The translations under genes and the position numbers were made by a program. Below are positions 1 to 10,300 of a stretch of DNA of 64,000 nucleotides, one piece after another. The notes under the pieces were generated by a model that did no database searches, was not told the DNA's origin, and saw only the letters and a program-made list of their open reading frames with translations. How positions within the stretch are numbered: the first letter of the stretch is position 1; the number at the start of each line of letters is the position of its first letter. The stretch comes from Mycobacterium uberis (GTDB lineage: Bacteria; Actinomycetota; Actinomycetes; Mycobacteriales; Mycobacteriaceae), in contig NZ_QAYL01000001.1 in assembly GCF_003408705.1 (NCBI RefSeq), positions 1 to 64,000 on the forward strand, written 5' to 3'.

Positions 1-835
1 GGCCAAACTGACCACATGGAACGAGTCCATCACCGCCACCAACTCGGGTAGCTCTTCAGCAATAGCAGTTTTGAACCAGCTAAATCCTTCCCTGAGCTGG
101 GACTGCACCCTGGCGAAGATGCGAGGTCGATTCTCGCACCCTGCGGTGGAACTGCGAGTTGCTCGGGCAGATTTTATTGTTTGGCATGCGTTTCGACGCC
201 GAATCCGCCGTGCGTCACAGCTTAGCCACTAAGCGTGGCCGATGATCCCGTCGGTGCCGGCGCTCAAACTGACCGTGGGGCCCACGGCTGTGCCGCGGGA
301 GGTTGGGCTGGCGACCAATGCCACCATGCGCGCCACCGCCAACTCGGGGTCGCTCGACAACGAGCAACACGAATTCGTTAAGCGCTTCGCACTGAGACCG
401 CGGGCGAAATCGGTCTAATCGCCGGAGTTCGCCACCCGATTCACCCCCGAACACCCAGCCAGCGGCTTGACATCGTCATTGAGAATCCCTCCCCTTCAAT
501 ACACTCTGTGACGGAGGCGTGGGTAGATCGATCAGATTGTCGGCGTCATCGAGGTCATCGAGGCCAGCCACCACCCGCTCGACCGTTTCAGCGCGTCCGT
601 CGCTTGTGGCTCGCTCAACGAGCGCGTAGAACTTTGCGACCACTTAGTTGTGGGTGACGGAGCCGCTGAGCATGCCGTGCGACTGTAGCATTTATGCACA
701 TAACTGCTGCTGCCGGAACTGTAGGAGCGACGGTGTGGAAGTTTGGTGATGACCGTGTAAGAGACTGGCGGTAAGACCGTCCCGATGTCGATCGGCGTAA
801 GGGTGTCATTGCATCAGTGACTATTTTTGGTGCTG
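1..835. other. Decayed region, no assignable gene
   Basis: No frame stays open long enough to be a gene and no family is identified with confidence. A plus-strand frame from about 241 to 417 reads like a piece of a soluble protein and vaguely recalls the segment between the membrane and CBS domains of CorC/HlyC-type proteins, but no motif is decisive. Its neighbours (gntR and rbsK remnants) are also decayed, so this is most likely old pseudogene DNA. A short open frame on the opposite strand (215-454) has the low-complexity Arg/Gly/His look of a shadow frame. Confidence 0.4.
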
Positions 836-837
836 TA

Positions 838-1240
838 CGATGAGATTGGTTGGGACATTATCGCCCCAGGCGATGCGTTGCCCATAGATCAGACATTTGT
901 GTTATCAATTCGGAGCTTTGCGCATCACGGTGTGTCGCGCACTGGCGGATCTGGTCGAACAAGGATATTTCGAGCGTAGGCAGGGAGTTGGTTCTTTGTG
1001 TGCGCGAACATGGTCCAGCGGATGCATCAGACACCTTAAGGGTAGGACGATTGTATCTAGAAGGGCTGCGCTGGGCCGAGTCCGAAACCGAGTTCGACGT
1101 TGTCGAACTCGGGGCGCGGCGCACTCCAGGCATTATTGTCGAGGCGTCACGAAAGCCAGTCGATCCAGTACGTCGGTTCTGTAACCAACTACGCCAACCG
1201 CGTCCGAGTACGCAAAACCGCAAATAGCATAAGGGCAATG
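838..1240 (+). pseudogene. GntR-family transcription regulator, broken
   Basis: The fragments match the winged-helix DNA-binding domain of GntR regulators of the UTRA type. One frame (about 840-900) gives the 'GDALP' entry to the domain. A second frame (from 897) gives the recognition-helix region RITVCRALADLVEQGYFERR and the following 'RQGVGS', which are typical of the family. The Ser of 'SRITV' has become Leu. A frameshift separates these parts, and the effector-binding half is only faintly visible (about 1050-1200). No M. tuberculosis gene of this kind lies beside rbsK as far as I recall, so the gene may be lineage-specific here. The family assignment is fairly sure; the target is unknown. 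Confidence 0.65.
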
Positions 1241-1689
1241 TCGGCAGTGATGATGGTTTTCATGGGCTGCTTATTTCAATCATGTCGACATGTGACGCGT
1301 AGTCGCCGACACTTGATACCAGCGTCGCCAGTGCACCCGCTGTATTTTTAATGCTGGGTTCGAGTCTGGGCTACGCTGCCAGGGCACTTGGTGAATACGT
1401 CGTCGGCTTCGGTGGTTCCCACCGCGGCACCGGCGGCGAAGATACTGCGAACTTGCCGTTCGCACTGATACACTTGACGTTTTGCGTGTCTAATGTAGTC
1501 ACGAAATAACTTGGCCGCCATGACTATTCGTGTTTCTTAGGTTCGTGTATGATTACGGCATCAGCACGGGGAAACCAGCTCCGCCAGCGACCGGTAGTAT
1601 ACCATACCCGGTTAGGCATTGACTATGATGACAGCTTGGGAAGTTCGGTCGTGCTGAGCAGGCCCCACCACCGTCGTCCACGGAATTTC
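1241..1689. other. No recognisable gene
   Basis: Frames on both strands are short and interrupted. Nothing resembles a known protein, RNA or repeat. It is probably decayed coding DNA between the gntR and rbsK remnants. Confidence 0.4.
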
Positions 1690-1998
1690 CAATTAGGTTA
1701 ACAACACGTAGTAATCGGTGACGATGGTGCGTGCGGTCGTGTCGGCCAGTCTCAGCTGGTTATTTGTGCCCAGCACCACCACGATGGTGTTTTCAGCATT
1801 AGCATCGACCATGATGATCGTCGTGCTACTCAATTCGGGTATCTCGACCGTTCTTTCCAGGCCAATGCTGTTGGTCTCGTAATCAGTAGGCGGCAAGGTC
1901 GTCGCCGACCACGCCGACCAAACTGTTACTTGTGCGCCCACGCGTTGCCGTCACAGCTTGATTACCGTAATTGTCGCCGGATGCGTAGATCATTGACG
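1690..1998 (-). pseudogene. rbsK: Ribokinase (PfkB family) fragment
   Basis: On the minus strand about 82 residues read as the middle of a PfkB-family sugar kinase. The frame shows a 'GLERTVEIPE' stretch and then MVDANAENTIVVVLG, which matches the conserved 'vd.dGeNtIvv.pGAN' segment of ribokinases, and ends with 'DYYVLLT'. The N-terminal substrate-binding part and the C-terminal 'GAGD' catalytic motif are missing or unreadable. The gene lies on the opposite strand to proA, as Rv2436 does in M. tuberculosis, which supports orthology. Ribose phosphorylation by this route is presumably lost. Confidence 0.7.
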
Positions 1999-3036
1999 AC
2001 ACTAGTGCGGAAGTGTAGCAACATCAAACGTCAGGTCCATGTTCAGACTGCCTACCAAACAGACATTTAGTATTGTGCTGCCCAACATTAGTGGCCATCG
2101 CTGTGCTCTGCTTGCAGCCACAAACGTACCGCTGCGGCCGCAAGCCGGTTGGATGGCAGGTGACACACTCGATCTTAACGCAGTTTTACCGAATTCTAAT
2201 GCCCAGAAATATTTTCAGGCGTACTGCACGGCACTGTTCACGGTGATATCCGACCCAATGGTTGCGAGAACGCTAGCCACGGCAGTGTCTGGTCGGCAGT
2301 CAATGTCCGCCACAGCTTCTATTTACCATTTTATCTTCCGTGACATTGTTACCCGCTTGCTGCTGCAGGACTCGGGCCGACTGATCGACGAGTGGCAACG
2401 TAAAGCCGTCGGCAATGCTTATCTGAGTGTGGCGCAGCGTTCGAGTAGTTCCATCGTTGGTGTCTCGAGAAATGCGAATACCATGGGCTCGTAGCTGAGT
2501 CGCTCGAATTCTGGCAACATCGCCAGCTGCTCATCGACTTGGCTTGCCACCGTCGAAGTCAGGGGCACTTGTGCCGGAGGGTACGGTTTCGTTACTGTTG
2601 CGATCGATTTAAGCGTATACTGATTTCAGGTAAATGCTCAGATCACTCTATTTCTCGGGCCTGTCGTAGAGCGACATGTTCCATTTTTCGGTGTGGTGCG
2701 CAATGGCCTGCAGGCTCTTCGACTCTGACCCGCCAGATAACGGTCGGCGAGTGTGGGTTCTACAGTGATTTGGGTTTGCACAGTGCGTTGTCGCAGTTAA
2801 AGACGGTTCAAGAAGCGTCCGGTAGAGATCACCGACTCTTCGGTCCAGAACCTGTGGACCACGGTCAGCACCTTACCGAGCATCGCGACCTGGATACCCG
2901 GGTTCGAGCAATCGATTCCTTAGCCGCGGCGCTCTTTTGCGTGTCATCCGGCACCAATCCAGAAGTTCAGACGCCTGCCGAAAATATGGTCTACTGTGAC
3001 CGGCTATATTGACGAGAAGCGATGAATTCCAATCGA
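1999..3036. other. Decayed coding DNA, unassigned
   Basis: In M. tuberculosis the interval between rbsK and proA holds several genes, including a cyclase (Rv2435c) and an MscS-like channel (Rv2434c). Here only scraps remain. A minus-strand frame around 2370-2530 reads like real protein (LPEFERLSYEPMVFAFLE). Plus-strand pieces near 2630-2705 (QITLFLGPVVERHVPFFG) and 2815-2920 also read like protein. None was recognised. Frame changes and stops between the pieces show that no intact gene is left. Confidence 0.4.
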
Positions 3037-3408
3037 TTACACTGAGCTCCAGCTAGCCGATCCGCGCTCGTTCAATGGGTCACTACCATGGCCACCAGTG
3101 TGGTCTAGCTCTACAACACTGACGCGGTTAATTCCGTCGGTCTGTAGAAGTAGTCGCAATCCTAAGTTACTTCGAGTCCCAGTTGATTGGCGATTTTCCA
3201 TAAGGTTGGCAAATCCGGGAATTTGGAACATAATCGGAATTTGACGGATATCTGCATAGGGAGATAGTAGAACGACAATGTGGCGTTGCAGGGTCGTTAT
3301 GGCGGGCAGGTTTTTTGTATCGGCCCCGATAGCGGCCTTGACGAACGGGCGGTCGTAATCGGCCAATGCAAACCCGATACCCTGAATTGGTGAGTTTGCA
3401 AGCATCAT
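3037..3408 (-). other. Possible decayed ORF upstream of proA, unassigned
   Basis: An uninterrupted 123-codon minus-strand frame overlaps the start of proA on the other strand. Its composition is protein-like (for example 'LGLRLLLQTDGINRVSVVELDHTGGHGSDP'-type wording, read here in pieces), but no motif, signal peptide or ribosome site was found and no family is recognised. Overlap with the 5' end of an intact gene makes it unlikely to be expressed. It may be the tail of a lost gene or a chance frame. Confidence 0.25.
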
Positions 3409-4649
3409 CGCGTTCCGATCTGCGCTGGGAAGTCCACGACGCTGCCCGGCGAGCCCGGGTCGCTGCCCGCGTCCTCGCGGTGATGCCGACGACGGTCAAA
3501 GATCACGCGCTGCGAGCCGCAGCAACGGCGGTAGTTGCCAACACCGAGCAGATCCTGGCGGCCAACGCCGAAGATCTACAGGCGGCTCGGGATACTGACA
3601 CGTCGGCTGCGATACTCGACAGATTGGCGTTGAACCGGCAACGCATTGACGGGATAGCTACCGGTTTGCGTCAAGTCGCGGCGTTGCTTGACTCGGTTGG
3701 GGAGGTGTTGCGCGGCTACACGTTGCCTAATGGGTTGCAGTTGCGCCAGCTACGGGTTCCTTTCGGCGTGGTGGGCGTGATCTACGAGGGCCGACCTAAC
3801 GTTACCGTTGATGCTTTTGGGTTGACGCTCAAGTCAGGTAATGCGGTGCTGCTGCGTGGCAGCTCGTCAGCAGCGAAGTCCAACCAGGCGCTCGTCGATG
3901 TGTTGCGCGCTGCGTTGGTCAGAGAGGACTTGCCCGCTGACGCGGTCCAGCTGCTTTCGGCTGTCGATCGGTCCACGGTCACCCACCTGATCCAAGCTCG
4001 CGGCTTAGTGGACGTGGTGATCCCGCGCGGGGGAGCGAGCTTGATCAACGAGGTGGTTCGTGACGCGCAAGTGCCCACCATCGAGACCGGTGTCGGGAAC
4101 TGTCATGTTTACGTGCATCAGACCGCCGACTTGGAGGTTGCCGAACGGATCCTGCTGAACTCCAAGACTCGCCGGCCCAGTGTCTGCAATGCCGCCGAAA
4201 CGTTGTTGATCGATGCAGCGATCGCCGATCACGCTATGCCGAGGCTGGTGGCTGTCCTGCAAGATGCCGGGGTGACGGTGCATGGTGGTCTTTCGGGAGA
4301 CCCGGACGAGGCCAACCTGCGCCGCGAGTACCTGTCGATGGATATCGCCGTGGCGGTGGTTGACGGCGTCGACGCCGCGATTGCCCACATTAACGAATAC
4401 GGTACTGGACACACCGAGGCAATCGTGACGACCAATATAGCTGCTGCCCAACGGTTTGCCGAAGGAGTGGACTCGGCCGTGGTGATGGTCAACGCATCAA
4501 CGGCGTTCACCGACGGTGAGCAGTTCGGTTTCGGCGCTGAGATCGGTATTTCCACCCAGAAATTGCACACCCGTGGCCCGATGGGCCTGCCGGAATTGAC
4601 CTCGACCAAGTGGATAGCTTGGGGAGAAGGTCAGATCCGACCGGTCTGA
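3390..4649 (+). CDS. proA: Gamma-glutamyl phosphate reductase
   Basis: ProA reduces L-glutamate 5-phosphate with NADPH to glutamate 5-semialdehyde, the second step of proline synthesis in the cytoplasm. The protein aligns end to end with mycobacterial ProA. Visible landmarks are [20 protein letters not shown] (cofactor and substrate region), 'GSSSAAKSN', 'VDVVIPRGG', '[11 protein letters not shown]', the catalytic Cys in '[13 protein letters not shown]', and the C-terminal '[15 protein letters not shown]'. The GTG at 3390 gives 419 residues, close to the usual 415. An ATG at 3366 would add eight residues that resemble no homologue. The partner proB is not in the window. All neighbours up to nadD are pseudogenes, so retention points to selection for proline autonomy. 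Confidence 0.95.
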   Translation: MSLQASSRSDLRWEVHDAARRARVAARVLAVMPTTVKDHALRAAATAVVANTEQILAANAEDLQAARDTDTSAAILDRLALNRQRIDGIATGLRQVAALLDSVGEVLRGYTLPNGLQLRQLRVPFGVVGVIYEGRPNVTVDAFGLTLKSGNAVLLRGSSSAAKSNQALVDVLRAALVREDLPADAVQLLSAVDRSTVTHLIQARGLVDVVIPRGGASLINEVVRDAQVPTIETGVGNCHVYVHQTADLEVAERILLNSKTRRPSVCNAAETLLIDAAIADHAMPRLVAVLQDAGVTVHGGLSGDPDEANLRREYLSMDIAVAVVDGVDAAIAHINEYGTGHTEAIVTTNIAAAQRFAEGVDSAVVMVNASTAFTDGEQFGFGAEIGISTQKLHTRGPMGLPELTSTKWIAWGEGQIRPV

Positions 4650-4734
4650 TCCTTCGATATTTAGTTGGGCACCACCCCAGCTTAGCAGTATCCGATTGTG
4701 ACTTTGCCCGCTCGGCTCACGCCACTGTTTGCCG

Positions 4735-5575
4735 ATAGCTCTGACGTCTCGCAACGGCTGGTCGAAGACCGGCTATCTGCCTGAAACTGCCACCGCTACG
4801 GCGGTGCTTTTGTCGACCGGCTAGAGCACGTCACTGCTGGCGGAAGGCCCCGCCGGCATTGGCAAGACCGAGGTGCCCTGTGTAGTCGCTCAGGCCACTC
4901 AGCTCCGGTCTGATCCAGCTGCAGTGCTATGAGGGAGTCGATGAGGCTGGCGCGCTGCGTGAAGGGGATCACACCAAACAGATCCCTGCGCATCCAGGCG
5001 GCTCCGGAGACGACAGCGACTGGAGTTATACGAAATGATGATGTGTTCAGCGAGGAGTGTCTGCTGCAGCGTCCGTTGTTGACCGCGGTCCGGCGCACCG
5101 AACCGCCGGTGCTGTTGATCGACGAAACCGACAAGGCTGACATCGAGATTGAAGGTTTGCTGCTGGAGGTGCTGGCTGACTTCGTCGTGACGGTCCCAGA
5201 GCTGGGCACCCTCGCTGCAATCCGGGTGCCGTTCATGATATTGATGTCCAACACCACTCGCGAACTGTCCGAGACGCTCAAGCGTCGCTGCTTCGTATAC
5301 ATCGACTTCCCTAGCCCTGGCGCTGAACGCCGGATTCTGTCGTCCCGAATCCTTGGTGTCTCGCCGAGGAGTTGGTGCAGATTATAGGTGTGCTGTGGGG
5401 GATGCGGTTCAAGAAGGTACCGTTTATCGCTAAGACCATCGACTGGGACCGTGCGGTGTTCGCACTGGCCCTGGACATTATCGATGGTGCGGTTGTTGTC
5501 ACCACACTCGGCGTGGCCCTCAAACACCAAGCCGACTAGCAACACACGGTCGGCGAGCTATAGCTGAATTATAAT
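4735..5575 (+). pseudogene. MoxR-type AAA+ ATPase, broken
   Basis: The pieces follow Rv2426c-like MoxR ATPases. A first frame holds the Walker A region, readable as 'LAEGPAGIGKTEV' near 4840-4875. After a frame change the open frame 4929-5387 carries Walker B and sensor parts ('PPVLLIDETDKAD', then LMSNTTRELSETLKRRCFVY). The C-terminal lid follows in another frame to about 5540. At least one stop and two frameshifts interrupt it. MoxR ATPases work as chaperones for a VWA-domain partner, and the decayed VWA gene directly downstream is that partner. Confidence 0.85.
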
Positions 5576-5589
5576 AAATGAGACCCAAC

Positions 5590-7025
5590 TGAATGGCCAC
5601 CTACCGTATCCGCATCACCCACTCGCTTTCCCGCACGGGCTGTCCGGTCACCTAGTTGGGTGCGTCGGAGCGCTTTGTCAGCATGGGATTTCGGTGGTTC
5701 TGTCCGAGATGCTAGACACTGATCAAATGCTGGTACCCCTAAGCCTGGGTGATCGTGAAGTGCTCTGCAAGAGCATCGTCTACGCGGTGCTGTGCCAGCC
5801 GGATCACGGCGACATTTACGATGCCATGTTCGATCTGTGCTTTCCGGCGGCATTAGGCGCATGCGCAGTAGTCATAAACGAAGAAGTAGAAATGAAGTAG
5901 AAGAGTCCGACTCCAAGCAGTCTGCCGCCTGACGACGTCGAGACGATGTGCCAGCTGCTGCTGGACCTGCTCACCGGCAACGACGACCTCGCTGACATTG
6001 ATAAACGGCTAGTGGAGATGATGGCGCTTATTATGGAGGCGTACGGCAAATCAACTCCTGTTGCGGCCCGTTGTTCTCAACCACATCAGGAGCTTAAGGC
6101 AATGGTGTTGGATGAACTGGAAGGCAACTTGTTTTCCCGCTACAGCGACAAGCCCGCTCTCACCCAAGAGACGATCTCTAAAGCTCCTGCTGCGCAAATT
6201 ATCATGCAGCTTCGTCGAATGGTAGTCTCCGAGACCCAGCAGTGCACTGCTGAGCAGCTTGGCCGTGACCATATCTAGATGTATGGAATTTCACAGCTTT
6301 CGGAAAACTTTTATTTCCTGTGTGCTTCAGGCGATCAGCTACGCAAGATACGCCGGGTGGTGACCCGGCTGACCCGCACACTCGCATCCCGGCTGGTACT
6401 CCGTCGGCGCTGCACCCGCTCGGGGTCGGTCAACCTACGTAAGACGCTACGCAAGTCGATGTCGACTGACGACGTGCCGATCGAGGTAGTGCTGGCCAAA
6501 CTTTGTCCTGCGCGCCCGGAATGAGTCGTCTTGTGCGATGTATCTGACTCGATCGCTGAGTTTATCAGCTTCGCTCTATTGCTGGCACACGTGCTTCAGC
6601 AACAATTTTCGCACTTGCGTGTCTTCGCATTCATAAACATCACCGACGAGGTGACACACATGTTTTCCCGATGGCGATCTGGCTGGATCACCCGAGAAGC
6701 AGGTGTTTACAGTCGCGATGGGCATTCCGACTACGGCAAAGCATTCATTTCGTTCATACGTCCACCTAAGTGCACTGTCGCCGTACGACTCACTGCTAGT
6801 GTTGAGGGACAGGTACACCAGCTATCGCGACTCGACCATCAACATTCTAGCCGATATGGTGACCGCCAGCTAGGATGCACACTAGTTGAACCTTGAACCC
6901 AAGCACTTAGGGGTATAGCGGTGACTCGGTGGTGTCGCACTACCAAGAAGTGATCACAATGCACGAATGTCGCTCCGCGAAGGCGCTCGCCCGCGGGTGG
7001 TCGGTGGTCGGTCAGCTGTTGTCGG
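5590..7025 (+). pseudogene. VWA-domain protein, MoxR partner, broken
   Basis: Fragments in all three plus frames match the CoxE/VWA-type protein Rv2425c. The N-terminal part (5694-5870) contains 'LSLGDREVLCKSIVYAVL' and 'DHGDIYDAMFDLCFPAAL'. The middle (5946-6278) is an open 110-codon piece. The VWA domain starts near 6531 with 'CDVSDSIAEF', a damaged version of the metal-binding DxSxS ('CDVSGSV'). 'VYSRDGHSDYGKAF' (MIDAS-adjacent) follows near 6705. C-terminal scraps reach about 7025. Together with the upstream moxR remnant this is a dead two-gene unit. Its role in mycobacteria is not established. Confidence 0.85.
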
Positions 7026-7045
7026 TCTGAGGTCAGAGAACGCTT

Positions 7046-7476
7046 CTAAACGTTAATCCCCTCAGTGTCCACACCGAGGGGATTGTACACTTCCCCTGCT
7101 CTTCGATCACGAGCCACTAGGGTGAGTTGATGTTCCTTGGCCGTGTCGCCAACTAGGGCGTTGTAGACGGCGCCGCCAGTGATCTCGGTCGTTTCGAGCT
7201 TTGCCAGCAGTGTTGTGGCGGTGCGAGTCCCGAGAAAACTGGTCTCTGAGAAAGCTTTGCGCAAGTACCTTCACGAATGGTCATCGGAGTTTTACCGTTT
7301 TACGGGTCGGCGGCAGGCGGGTCAGGAAAGAGAATGTCTCCTATGCAGCGGAGCTGGCCAAGCCCAATGTCCGACCATGTAGCGCCTGAAAGATGTCCTC
7401 GTGGTGGTCGTGATCGGCAGACCACCAGTATGACAGCAATGCTTATATACACGAGCTGTGTTTGGCATGCTACCAT
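7046..7476 (-). pseudogene. VapC-type PIN-domain toxin, broken
   Basis: On the minus strand the gene begins with an ATG overlapping the stop codon of the antitoxin gene (TAATG at 7474-7478). After a frameshift the text SADHDHHEDIFQALHGRTLG is followed by a stop. The C-terminal half is open from 7264 and reads 'ITGGAVYNALVG' and 'LTLVARDRRAGEVY', the end of a PIN ribonuclease domain (consensus 'GGavYDALvaata..h.ltLvTrDrRA'). The Asp of 'YDAL' is Asn here, so an acidic active-site position is also lost. VapC toxins cleave tRNA or rRNA and are held by VapB. At least two frame lesions make it non-functional. Confidence 0.8.
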
Positions 7477-7711
7477 TAACCGGCATCACGCAAAGCATTG
7501 ATGATTGCGTCGTTGATTTTTACCCAGGTTGTCAGGTATCGCAAAGTGGCCGTTCCTTCGTCAGAGTCGGAGTAGAGTCATCAACAAGCGGCCCCATGCG
7601 GAGTCCAGGGCTTTCAGCGGTCACTTTGACCTCGCCAGGCCGTAGTCCGAGATAGCCACGTAATAACTTTAGAATAACTAACCCGTTTAATTTATCAAGG
7701 ATTGCACGCAT
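7476..7711 (-). pseudogene. VapB-type (AbrB-fold) antitoxin, broken
   Basis: The minus-strand ATG at 7711 opens a frame reading MRAILDKLNGLVILKLLRGY followed by 'LGLRPGEVKVTAESPGLRM'. This is the swapped-hairpin AbrB/SpoVT DNA-binding domain of VapB antitoxins (family pattern 'aGRvvIPKaLRdeLGl.pG.VeV'). The key Gly-Arg and Pro-Lys are replaced by Asn-Gly and Leu-Lys. The frame stops early and the C-terminal toxin-binding tail resumes in another frame, ending 'INDAIINALRDAG' at 7476. The stop overlaps the vapC start, the usual layout for coupled translation. I do not recall this pair beside nadD in M. tuberculosis. Confidence 0.75.
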
Positions 7712-7775
7712 GCCTAGAAGCTACCCTTAACTGTTTTCCTGGTCTTCGCGATGTGCTCAAGTAAGCTGGCAAATC

Positions 7776-8450
7776 GTGCAAAAGCACCTTCGCAGACTGG
7801 GAGTCATGGGTGGGACGTTCGACCCCATCCATTACGGTCACCTGGTTGCCGCAAGTGAGGTGGCACACCTGTTCGAACTCGACGAAGTGGTGTTTGTGCC
7901 CAGTGGACAGCCTTGGCAAAAGAGCCGGCATGCCTCAGCCGCCGAGGACCGGTACCTGATGACGGTGATCGCGACTGCATCCAATCCGCGTTTTTCGGTG
8001 AGCAGAGTCGATATAGACCGCACCGGCCCCACCTACACCAAAGACACACTGCATGACCTGCATGCCCTCAACCCTGACTCCGAGCTGTACTTCATCACCG
8101 GCGCCGATGCGCTGGCGTCCATTCTATCCTGGCAAGGCTGGGAAGAGCTTTTCACCTCGGCACGATTCGTCGGGGTTAGCCGACCCGGCTATGAGCTGGG
8201 TCATGAGCATATCACCGGGGTTCTGCGCGAGCTACCCGCAGATGCATTAACCCTCGTCGAAATCCCGGCGCTGGCGATCTCGTCGACCGACTGCCGACAG
8301 CGTGCCGAGCAACATCGACCGTTATGGTACCTGATGCCCGACGGTGTTGTGCAGTACGTCTTCAAGCGTCGGCTTTATCGTGGACCTTGCGGCGTTGTTG
8401 GGATCGAGCACTCAACGACCCCCAGCTTGGCCGCCGGAAATAACACATGA
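7776..8450 (+). CDS. nadD: Nicotinate-nucleotide adenylyltransferase
   Basis: NadD transfers AMP from ATP to nicotinate mononucleotide, giving deamido-NAD. It is essential in mycobacteria for both de novo and salvage NAD supply. The N-terminus has the nucleotidyltransferase signature [12 protein letters not shown] and the C-terminal part has ISSTDCRQR (the ISSTxxR motif). '[17 protein letters not shown]' and '[11 protein letters not shown]' are also as in mycobacterial NadD. The start is a GTG at 7776, six codons ahead of 'LGVMGG', matching homologues. The length of 224 residues is normal, though the last 20 residues are variable. It is the first gene of a four-gene overlapping operon; its stop overlaps the rsfS start (ATGA). 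Confidence 0.96.
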   Translation: MQKHLRRLGVMGGTFDPIHYGHLVAASEVAHLFELDEVVFVPSGQPWQKSRHASAAEDRYLMTVIATASNPRFSVSRVDIDRTGPTYTKDTLHDLHALNPDSELYFITGADALASILSWQGWEELFTSARFVGVSRPGYELGHEHITGVLRELPADALTLVEIPALAISSTDCRQRAEQHRPLWYLMPDGVVQYVFKRRLYRGPCGVVGIEHSTTPSLAAGNNT

Positions 8451-8830
8451 GCGCCACAAAAGAGGCGATCGGCATGTCTATGGTGGCCGCCGCAGCGGCC
8501 GCCGAGAAGCTGTCCAACGTCGTCGCCATCGATCTCTCCGAACAGCTGGGCATCACGGGCTGTTTTGGCATCGCCTCAGTGTCCAACGAGCGGCAGGTCA
8601 ATGCCATCGTCGATGAGGTCGAGGAGAAAATGTGCCGAGCAGGCCACCGGCTGACGCACCGTGAGGGTGCTCGTGAAGGCCATTGGACGCTGCTGGATTA
8701 CTGCGACATCATGGTCCATATTCAGCATCAAGACGATCGTGACTTCTACGCCCCGGGACGACTGTGGGGTGATTTCCTGGTGGTACCGGTGGACATATCT
8801 CGAGACTCTGGGCAATCAGCGAGCTCGTAA
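8447..8830 (+). CDS. rsfS: Ribosomal silencing factor RsfS
   Basis: RsfS (YbeB/Iojap family) binds protein L14 of the large ribosomal subunit and blocks joining with the small subunit when nutrients are short. The 127-residue protein shows the family core '[19 protein letters not shown]', '[17 protein letters not shown]', '[16 protein letters not shown]' and '[12 protein letters not shown]'. Several positions differ from close homologues (for example Gly for Asp in 'ITDCF', Cys for Arg in 'LLDYRDI'), so it may be drifting, but the frame is complete. The start overlaps the nadD stop, and its own stop overlaps the gpgP start (TAATG), which indicates coupled translation. Confidence 0.93.
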   Translation: MSATKEAIGMSMVAAAAAAEKLSNVVAIDLSEQLGITGCFGIASVSNERQVNAIVDEVEEKMCRAGHRLTHREGAREGHWTLLDYCDIMVHIQHQDDRDFYAPGRLWGDFLVVPVDISRDSGQSASS

Positions 8831-9501
8831 TGAGGCTACGTCGTTTGGTGATGTTGCGGCACGGGCAGACGGACTTTAACCGCGTTAGCCGGATGCAGGG
8901 CCAGCTAGACACCGAGCTTAGTGAACTGGGCCGCGCACAGGCGGTCGCCGCCGCTGAGGTACTGGTCAAGTTACAGCCGTTGCGGATCGTGTCGTCAGAT
9001 CTGCGGCGAGCCTATGAAACGGCGATCAAACTGGGTGAGCGGACCGGGTTGAAGGTCCAGATAGACGACCGGTTACGTGAGACCCATCTCGGCGACTGGC
9101 AGGGCCTAGCCCGCACTCAGATCGATACTGATTCCCCGGGTGCCCGGCTGGTATGGTGCGAAGACGCAACGTGGGCACCGCATTGTGGAGAGAGCCGGGT
9201 TGAGGTGGCGGCCCGCGGTTTGTCGATGGTCGCCGAGGTAGTGTCCAGTGCACCGGAGTGGGGTCACTTTCATGAACCGGATCGACCGGTGGTGCTGGTG
9301 GCTCACGGTGGCTTGATCGCCGCTTTGTCGGCTGCGTTGTTAAGGCTGCCGGTCGCCCATTGGTCGATTTTGGGCAGCATGGATAATGCTAGTTGGGTGC
9401 AGCTGTCCGGTCATTCTGATGATTCAGCAGATTTTGACGGCATTCGCTGGCGTCTAGACGTATGGAACGCCTCGGCTCAGGTCTCTTACGATGTGCTCTA
9501 A
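8830..9501 (+). CDS. gpgP: Glucosyl-3-phosphoglycerate phosphatase
   Basis: GpgP removes phosphate from glucosyl-3-phosphoglycerate to give glucosylglycerate, the second step toward methylglucose lipopolysaccharides (MGLP), cytoplasmic polymers that bind fatty acyl chains. The histidine-phosphatase signature is 'LRHGQTDFN' (catalytic His near residue 10), with '[11 protein letters not shown]', '[13 protein letters not shown]' and the second catalytic His in 'VLVAHGGLI'. The length of 223 residues matches Rv2419c. It overlaps rsfS upstream, and octT begins inside its last codons. Older annotations call this family phosphoglycerate mutase. The linked octT gene favours the MGLP role. Confidence 0.94.
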   Translation: MRLRRLVMLRHGQTDFNRVSRMQGQLDTELSELGRAQAVAAAEVLVKLQPLRIVSSDLRRAYETAIKLGERTGLKVQIDDRLRETHLGDWQGLARTQIDTDSPGARLVWCEDATWAPHCGESRVEVAARGLSMVAEVVSSAPEWGHFHEPDRPVVLVAHGGLIAALSAALLRLPVAHWSILGSMDNASWVQLSGHSDDSADFDGIRWRLDVWNASAQVSYDVL

Positions 9502-10234
9502 GGCAACGTCAAAGCCCGTATTGTTGGTCTTCGCTGACTCGTTGGCCTACTATGGGCCTAGTGGCGGTTTGCCAGCCGATGATCCACGTATTTGGCCTAA
9601 TATTGTTGCTTCGCAATTAGGCTGGGATCTGGAGCTGGTGGGCCGAATCGGCTGGACGTGCCGGGATATTTGGTGGGCGACAACCCAGGATCCACGGACC
9701 TGGGCGGCACTGCCCAGAGCGGGCGCGGTGGTTTTCGCAACCGGAGGAATGGATTCGCTGCCGTCAGTGTTGCCGACCGCGCTGCGTGAGCTGATCCGCT
9801 ATGTGCGGCCACCTTGGCTGCGGCGTTGGATCCGCGGCGGATATGGCTGGGTGCAGCCGCGGCTGTCACCAATGGCCAAAGCGGCGCTGCCACCGTACTT
9901 GACCGCTAAGTACCTTGAACGGACTCGTGGAGCAATCGATTTCAACCGCCCAGGAATCCCGATTGTGGCATCGTTACCGTCGGTGCACATCGCTGAGATC
10001 TACGGTAAGGCGCACCAGGGCCGGGCAGAGACCGCGGTGGCAATCACGGAGTGGGCGCAGCGCCATGCTGTTCCCTTGGTGGATCTCAAAGCCGCTGTTG
10101 CCGAGCATGTTATGAGCGGACGTGGCAATCCCGACGGCATTCATTGGAATTTCGAGGCGCATCAGGCGGTCGCGGAACTGATGATCAAGGCGCTAGCTGA
10201 AGCCGGCGTTCCGAACAAAAAATTTCGCGGTTAG
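9491..10234 (+). CDS. octT: Diglucosylglycerate octanoyltransferase
   Basis: OctT transfers an octanoyl group to diglucosylglycerate, an early modification in MGLP synthesis. The protein has an SGNH-hydrolase-like fold. The N-terminal block I is '[15 protein letters not shown]', where the Asp-Ser pair holds the nucleophile. '[12 protein letters not shown]' gives the Gly/Asn-position block, and the C-terminal '[13 protein letters not shown]' carries the Asp-xx-His pair. The length of 247 residues agrees with Rv2418c. It overlaps the end of gpgP by 11 bases and is the last intact gene of the operon, because the following degV homologue is dead. The function is inferred from orthology and context. 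Confidence 0.92.
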   Translation: MCSKATSKPVLLVFADSLAYYGPSGGLPADDPRIWPNIVASQLGWDLELVGRIGWTCRDIWWATTQDPRTWAALPRAGAVVFATGGMDSLPSVLPTALRELIRYVRPPWLRRWIRGGYGWVQPRLSPMAKAALPPYLTAKYLERTRGAIDFNRPGIPIVASLPSVHIAEIYGKAHQGRAETAVAITEWAQRHAVPLVDLKAAVAEHVMSGRGNPDGIHWNFEAHQAVAELMIKALAEAGVPNKKFRG

Positions 10235-10300
10235 AACATGCCCCTAGTTGGCGACGGTGCAGTGGTAATACCTCCCGCTTGTAGAGGAGAGCGGCGCTCG

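Noticed and set aside
3366..3389. Upstream ATG as the proA start
   Set aside because: It would add eight residues absent from homologues. GTG at 3390 gives the normal length.
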